Shown here in pieces: positions 60,003 to 64,000 of a stretch of DNA of 64,000 nucleotides. The stretch lies in the NCBI RefSeq assembly GCF_012910905.1, contig NZ_WTVN01000024.1, positions 16,507-80,506 on the forward strand, written 5' to 3'. The position numbers and the translations under genes were made by a program. Source of the stretch: Aromatoleum toluvorans (GTDB lineage: Bacteria; Pseudomonadota; Gammaproteobacteria; Burkholderiales; Rhodocyclaceae). How positions within the stretch are numbered: position 1 is the stretch's first letter; every line of letters starts with the position of its first letter. The notes below the pieces were generated by a model. The model was not told where the DNA came from. It saw nothing but the letters and a program-made list of their open reading frames with translations, and did no database searches.

Positions 60003-60589
60003 TCTGCGGCGTCGATGAGGCCGGACGCGGGCCGCTGGCGGGTTCGGTGGTGGCGGCCGCGGTGATCCTCGATCCGACGCGACCGATCGAGGGACTCGAC
60101 GACTCGAAAAAGCTCACCGAGCGGGCGCGCGAGCGCCTTGCGCCGTTGATCCGTGAGCGTGCGCTGGCTTGGGCCGTGGCCGAGGCGAACGTCGAGGAGA
60201 TCGACCGCTTCAACATCCTGCACGCGACGATGCTGGCGATGCAGCGCGCGGTCGCTGCGCTCGGACGCGTGCCGGATCTGGTGCGGGTGGACGGCAACCG
60301 TTGCCCGAAGCTGGACGTTCCGTGCGAGGCGGTGGTGAAAGGCGATGCCACGGTGCCGGCGATTGCCGCGGCGTCGATTCTCGCCAAGACGGTGCGCGAT
60401 GCGCAGATGATGGCGCTGGATGCGGTCCACCCGCAGTACGGCTTCGGGGCGCACAAGGGCTATCCGACGGCGGCGCATCTCGCCGCGCTGCGACGCCACG
60501 GCGTGATCGACTGCTATCGGCGCAGCTTCGGCCCGGTGCGCGCGCTGGTGGATAATCCCGAACTCTGGCCTGCAGGGACCTTGCTATGA
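59975..60589 (+). CDS. rnhB: Ribonuclease HII
   Basis: A 204-residue RNase [16 protein letters not shown] gives the catalytic Asp-Glu pair, and [11 protein letters not shown] supplies a further acidic residue. The ATG at 59975 lies inside the end of lpxB. It removes ribonucleotides from DNA hybrids. It overlaps the next gene by four bases. Confidence 0.96.
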   Translation: MESVPATGLICGVDEAGRGPLAGSVVAAAVILDPTRPIEGLDDSKKLTERARERLAPLIRERALAWAVAEANVEEIDRFNILHATMLAMQRAVAALGRVPDLVRVDGNRCPKLDVPCEAVVKGDATVPAIAAASILAKTVRDAQMMALDAVHPQYGFGAHKGYPTAAHLAALRRHGVIDCYRRSFGPVRALVDNPELWPAGTLL

Positions 60590-61041
60590 CGCTTCGGCAT
60601 CTGGTGCTCTTCCTTCATCTGGCGAGCGTCATCGTGTGGGTGGGCGGAATGGTTTTCGCCTATCTGTGCCTGCGGCCGGCTGCCGCGGCGCTGCCGCCGT
60701 CCCAGCGCCTGCCCTTGTGGGTCGGCGTGTTCGAGCGCTTCTTTCCGATGGTGTGGGGGGCGGTCGTGCTGATCCCGGTGACCGGCATCGGAAGGCTGAT
60801 CGAGGTCGGGTTCGGTAACGCACCGCGCGCATGGCACGTGATGATGCTGACCGGCCTCGTGATGATCGCGGTGTTCCTGTCGCTCTGGTTCGGTCCGTGG
60901 CGCCGCTTGCGGGCCGCCGTGGCGCGCGAGGAGTGGGCGGCGGGCGCGGTGGCGCTCAACCAGATCCGCCAGCGCGTCGGCTTCAACATCGTGCTCGGTG
61001 CCGCGACGGTTGCGATCGCGACGCTGGGGCTGGGCGTCTGA
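60586..61041 (+). CDS. CopD-like small membrane protein
   Basis: A 151-residue protein with four hydrophobic helices. The opening [17 protein letters not shown] with its His and the later helices resemble the CopD / DUF2269 group of possible copper or haem membrane proteins. It is coupled to rnhB by an ATGA overlap and precedes the SpoU methyltransferase gene by 25 bases. No function can be assigned. Confidence 0.7.
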   Translation: MTLRHLVLFLHLASVIVWVGGMVFAYLCLRPAAAALPPSQRLPLWVGVFERFFPMVWGAVVLIPVTGIGRLIEVGFGNAPRAWHVMMLTGLVMIAVFLSLWFGPWRRLRAAVAREEWAAGAVALNQIRQRVGFNIVLGAATVAIATLGLGV

Positions 61042-61066
61042 GGCCCGCTTTCCTGCCGGCGCGATC

Positions 61067-61861
61067 TTGAAAGCGATCACTTCCCGCGACAATCCCAATG
61101 TGAAGCGCCTGCATGCGCTGGCGACGTCGTCGCGCGAACGGCGCTGCAGCGGGCTGACCTTGCTCGATGGGGCGCACCTCGTGCAGGCGGCGCTGGACGC
61201 CAGTTGGCCGCTGCGGGAGCTCGTCGTCAGCGCGCAAGGGCTGGAGCGGCCGGAGATTCGCGGGATCGTCGAACGCTGCAGTTCCCTGCCTGCACTTCAG
61301 CTCACCGATCCGCTGTTCGCGCATGTGAGCCCGGTTGATTCTCCGTCGGGCATTCTGGCCGTCATCGACATCCCGCCGTCGCCGATGCCGAAGGGGCTGC
61401 GTGATTCGCTGCTGGTGCTCGACGGGGTGCAGGACGCCGGCAATCTCGGGACGATCCTGCGCACGGCCGCGGCAGCGGGGCTGAAGGAGATCCTGCTGAC
61501 CCCCGGATGCGCGCAGGCGTGGTCGCCGCGGGTGCTGCGTGCCGGAATGGGCGGGCACTTCTGCCTGCGGATTCACGAGCACGTGCAGGTCGCGGAGGTG
61601 CTGCGCGAGTATCCGGGGCAGGTCCTCGCGACCGGCCTGGGGGCGGGGGCGCGCCCGCTCTACGACTGCGATCTGCGCGGGCCGGTCGCGTGGCTGTTCG
61701 GGGCGGAAGGGCAGGGGCTGTCGGCGGAGGTCGCCGCCCTGGCGAGCGGGCTGGTCGTGATCCCGATGCCGGGGGCGGTCGAGTCGTTGAACGTCGGTGC
61801 AGCCGCGGCGATCTGCCTGTTCGAACAGGTGCGTCAGCAGGGCGCCGCGAGGCGCGCGTAG
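61067..61861 (+). CDS. TrmH/SpoU-family RNA methyltransferase
   Basis: A 264-residue SPOUT methyltransferase. The three motifs are DAGNLGTILRTAAA near residue 125, WLFGAEGQGLS near 207 and IPMPGAVESLNVGAAAAI near 232, forming the knotted SAM site. An N-terminal substrate-binding domain (about 1-95) points to rRNA 2'-O-methylation of the RlmB/TsnR type. The only suitable start is a TTG at 61067 (LKAITSRDNPNVK); the frame is open upstream into the CopD-like gene. Confidence 0.85.
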   Translation: MKAITSRDNPNVKRLHALATSSRERRCSGLTLLDGAHLVQAALDASWPLRELVVSAQGLERPEIRGIVERCSSLPALQLTDPLFAHVSPVDSPSGILAVIDIPPSPMPKGLRDSLLVLDGVQDAGNLGTILRTAAAAGLKEILLTPGCAQAWSPRVLRAGMGGHFCLRIHEHVQVAEVLREYPGQVLATGLGAGARPLYDCDLRGPVAWLFGAEGQGLSAEVAALASGLVVIPMPGAVESLNVGAAAAICLFEQVRQQGAARRA

Positions 61862-61886
61862 CCCGGTACTGCGACGGCCGGCCGGA

Positions 61887-62564
61887 TCAGTCCGGCAGGC
61901 GTAGCGCGTGGGCGGCGCTTGCCGCGTTGCCGTCGTTGACGTGGGGGACGACTCCCAGCAAAGGCGCGGGAATCCTTGCCTGCAGGGCAGCGAGGTTTTC
62001 GTCGAAGCGCAGCATCGCCGGATCGACGCGGTTCGCGATCCAGCCCGCGAGGTGCAGGCCGCGCGCCGCGAGGGCCTCGACGGTCAGGAGCGCGTGGTTG
62101 ATGCAGCCCAGGCGCATGCCGACGACGAGGATCACCGGCAGCGCGAAGTCCACGGCGAGATCAGCGGTGTCGTAGCGCTCGTCGAGCGGGACGCGGAAGC
62201 CCCCCACGCCTTCGACGATCACGACGTCGGCGCTTGCGGCGAGCTCCTCGAAGGCGCGCAGGATGCGTGCCGGTTCGATGTGGATGTGCTCTTCGGCCGC
62301 GGCGATGTGCGGCGCGATCGGGCTCGCGAGGCAATACGGGTTCAGCAGCTGGAGGCCGGGGTCGAAGCTGCCGGCGGCGCGGATGCGTGCGGCATCTTCA
62401 TTGACGCGCTCGCCGTCGACCAGGTCGGCGCCCGCGGCGACGGGCTTCATGCCGACGGCGCTGTATCCGGCGGCGCGCGCCGCGTGCAGCAGCGCGCAGG
62501 TGACGAAGGTCTTGCCGATTTCGGTGTCGGTGCCGGTGAGGAACCAGGCGCGGCGTTCAGTCAT
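61887..62564 (-). CDS. bioD: Dethiobiotin synthetase
   Basis: A 225-residue P-loop enzyme. GTDTEIGKT near residue 11 binds ATP, KPVAAG binds the substrate carbamate lysine, and VEGVGGFRVPL near 117 is typical. It closes the ureido ring of dethiobiotin. The start overlaps bioC by eight bases. Confidence 0.96.
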   Translation of the reverse strand: MTERRAWFLTGTDTEIGKTFVTCALLHAARAAGYSAVGMKPVAAGADLVDGERVNEDAARIRAAGSFDPGLQLLNPYCLASPIAPHIAAAEEHIHIEPARILRAFEELAASADVVIVEGVGGFRVPLDERYDTADLAVDFALPVILVVGMRLGCINHALLTVEALAARGLHLAGWIANRVDPAMLRFDENLAALQARIPAPLLGVVPHVNDGNAASAAHALRLPD

Positions 62565-63372
62565 GGCTTGTTTCCGGTTTCCTGAGGGCGAGCAGGATGA
62601 GGTCGTAGGTCGCGGGAAGCAGCCCGTCGGGGCGGCGGTGCGTCTCGTAGGCGGCTTCCAGCGTGCGCCAGGCGGCGCGGCCGAGGGGCTTGCGGCGCCG
62701 CTGTTCGCCGACGCTGTGGGCGCCGATCGCCTTGATGTCGCGCAGCAGGCCGCGCAGGTCGGGGGCGAGCGCGTAGGCGGGGTCGAGGTCCCGGGCGATG
62801 AGCGTGAGGCCGACGTTTTCCGCCGCGGCGATCCAGGCGGACGGCGCGTGGAAGCCGATCACGTGGCTCGCCGCGTCGACGCGCGCGAACGCCTCGCGCA
62901 GTTCCCATAGCGTTGCGGGGCCGAGGGTCGCGATCCAGGCGACGCCGCCCGGGCGCAAGGCGTCGGCGAGCTGGCCGAGCGCGAGCGCCGGGTCGCACCA
63001 TTGCAGCGCGAGGCTGGACCACACGGCATCGATCGAGCCGGCCGCGAGCGGAAGGGCTTCGAGGTCGGCGCACAGGGGCGAAATCTCGCCGGCGGGGCGG
63101 TGCTGGCGCAGTCGCGCGAGCATGGCCGGCGCGAAGTCGAGCGCGACGAGGTGCACGGCCGGATGGGAGCGGGCGACGAGATCCAGCCCGAAGCCCGTGC
63201 CGCAGCCGGCGTCGAGGATGCGGGAAACCGGCCCGGATGGGAGTGTTCCTGCCGCGAGGGCGGCGAGGCGATGGCAGACTTCGCGCTGCACGGCGGCGGC
63301 GCGGTCGTAGCTGTCCGCGGCACGGTCGAAGGCCTTGCGGACCTGCTGCTTGTGGCGGCGGTGCTCAGTCAT
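62557..63372 (-). CDS. bioC: Malonyl-ACP O-methyltransferase BioC
   Basis: A 271-residue SAM methyltransferase. The SAM motif ILDAGCGTGFGLDLV is near residue 53, and AFDRAADSYDRAAAVQ at the N-terminus is typical of BioC. The ATG at 63372 has GGAAAG upstream; the frame is open 24 codons further. It starts biotin synthesis by methylating malonyl-ACP. Overlaps bioH by eight bases. Confidence 0.95.
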   Translation of the reverse strand: MTEHRRHKQQVRKAFDRAADSYDRAAAVQREVCHRLAALAAGTLPSGPVSRILDAGCGTGFGLDLVARSHPAVHLVALDFAPAMLARLRQHRPAGEISPLCADLEALPLAAGSIDAVWSSLALQWCDPALALGQLADALRPGGVAWIATLGPATLWELREAFARVDAASHVIGFHAPSAWIAAAENVGLTLIARDLDPAYALAPDLRGLLRDIKAIGAHSVGEQRRRKPLGRAAWRTLEAAYETHRRPDGLLPATYDLILLALRKPETSHD

Positions 63373-64000
63373 CGAGGCTTTCCGCGATGAGCGCGGCGCA
63401 GTCCTGCGGACGGGACAGGAAGGGCGCGTGGCCGCAGTCGTCAAGGCGCGTGAGCCGTGCGTGCGGGAGCTGCTGCGCGAGCCATTCCGCGGCTGCGAGC
63501 GGCATCAGTGCGTCGCCTGCGCCGTGGATCAGGTGCGTGGGCTGCCGGATCTCCGCCAGGAGGGCGCGGAGGTCGGTGTTCGCGAGAAGTTCCAGTCCGC
63601 AGGAGAGGCCCGCCGCACGCTCGTGGCCGGTGTCGGCAAGGGCGGCAGCGAGCTTGGCCGCGACGGTGCGGCGCTGGGCATCGCCGAGGGACTGTAGGGC
63701 GATGAACTTCTTCTGCGTGCCCGCGGGATCGGTCGCGAAGCTCGCGTTGAAGGCGGCAACGGTAGCGGCGTCGAGGCCGTGGGGCCACGGGGCGTCGCCG
63801 CTGCGGGCGACGAAGCAGGGCGTGGCGCCGATCAGGATCAGGCGCGCGACGCGCTCCGGATGGCGGTGGGCGAGGTCGAGTGCGACGAGGCTGCCGAGCG
63901 ACCAGCCGCACAGGACGGCGCGCTCGGGAAGCGTTGGTAGCAGCGCGTCGCTCCACGCCGCGAGATCGGCGGAGGGCGCGGGGAGGGCGTCGCCGTGGCC
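63365..64000 (-). CDS. bioH: Pimeloyl-ACP methyl ester carboxylesterase BioH, C-terminal part
   Basis: The gene runs off the right edge, so about 210 C-terminal residues are seen. Translating the minus strand from position 64000 gives an alpha/beta hydrolase with the nucleophile elbow CGWSLGSLVAL, the late Asp region (LIHGAGDALMPL) and the catalytic His in DDCGHAPFLSRP. It ends ALIAESLDD. It removes the methyl group added by BioC, and the bioH-bioC-bioD order agrees. The N-terminus is missing, and with it any start codon. Confidence 0.92.
   Translation of the reverse strand, partial: GHGDALPAPSADLAAWSDALLPTLPERAVLCGWSLGSLVALDLAHRHPERVARLILIGATPCFVARSGDAPWPHGLDAATVAAFNASFATDPAGTQKKFIALQSLGDAQRRTVAAKLAAALADTGHERAAGLSCGLELLANTDLRALLAEIRQPTHLIHGAGDALMPLAAAEWLAQQLPHARLTRLDDCGHAPFLSRPQDCAALIAESLDD

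Overview
The window looks like a chromosomal segment of a GC-rich betaproteobacterium of the Azoarcus / Aromatoleum / Thauera group that degrades toluene anaerobically. The evidence is a benzylsuccinate synthase operon, a benzylsuccinate beta-oxidation operon, and a housekeeping block in typical betaproteobacterial order (rpsB to rnhB, then bioHCD). The genus is inferred from gene content, not from alignment.

Left part (1-6.3 kb): the end of a YCF48-like gene, an RND/MMPL transporter, a DUF1302 outer-membrane protein and a DUF1329 periplasmic protein. They form one plus-strand unit closed by a strong intrinsic terminator. This set often accompanies hydrophobic-substrate catabolism and may move such compounds across the envelope.

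Toluene region (6.4-31.5 kb): the plus-strand bbs operon (bbsABCDEF, a small Cys-rich protein, bbsGH, a PEBP-like protein) converts (R)-benzylsuccinate to benzoyl-CoA and succinyl-CoA. An Rrf2 regulator and an NDH-2-like flavoprotein follow. Facing it on the minus strand is a long bss unit: bssDCAB (activase and the three subunits of the glycyl-radical enzyme), bssEF (MoxR ATPase and VWA protein), then seven accessory genes: DUF4125, a MoaD/ThiS-like protein ending in GG, a CxxCxxC protein, a DUF4258-YgiT fusion, DUF4037, an extended SDR and an amidohydrolase. tdiS, a PAS histidine kinase, is divergent from bssD, but no tdiR response regulator lies beside it. The bss and bbs promoters share a nearly identical module: a 21-bp box identical at 19 positions, an exact 21-bp spacer and a conserved -10-like block. 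This suggests one regulator drives both.

Glycine/serine block (31.5-40.3 kb, minus strand): gcvH-gcvP-glyA end at an intrinsic terminator, followed by a CycA-like permease, sdaA and gcvT. This is a route from glycine to serine to pyruvate.

Right part (40.6-64 kb): a MIP18/DUF59 protein with an NnrS-like membrane protein, a UPF0114 protein, map-glnD (minus strand), then the plus-strand block rpsB-tsf-pyrH-frr-uppS-cdsA-dxr-rseP-bamA-skp-lpxD-fabZ-lpxA-lpxB-rnhB, a CopD-like protein and a SpoU methyltransferase, and finally bioH(partial)-bioC-bioD on the minus strand.

I saw no rRNA, tRNA, CRISPR array or insertion sequence. The least understood part is the accessory half of the bss operon (17.3-25.4 kb).
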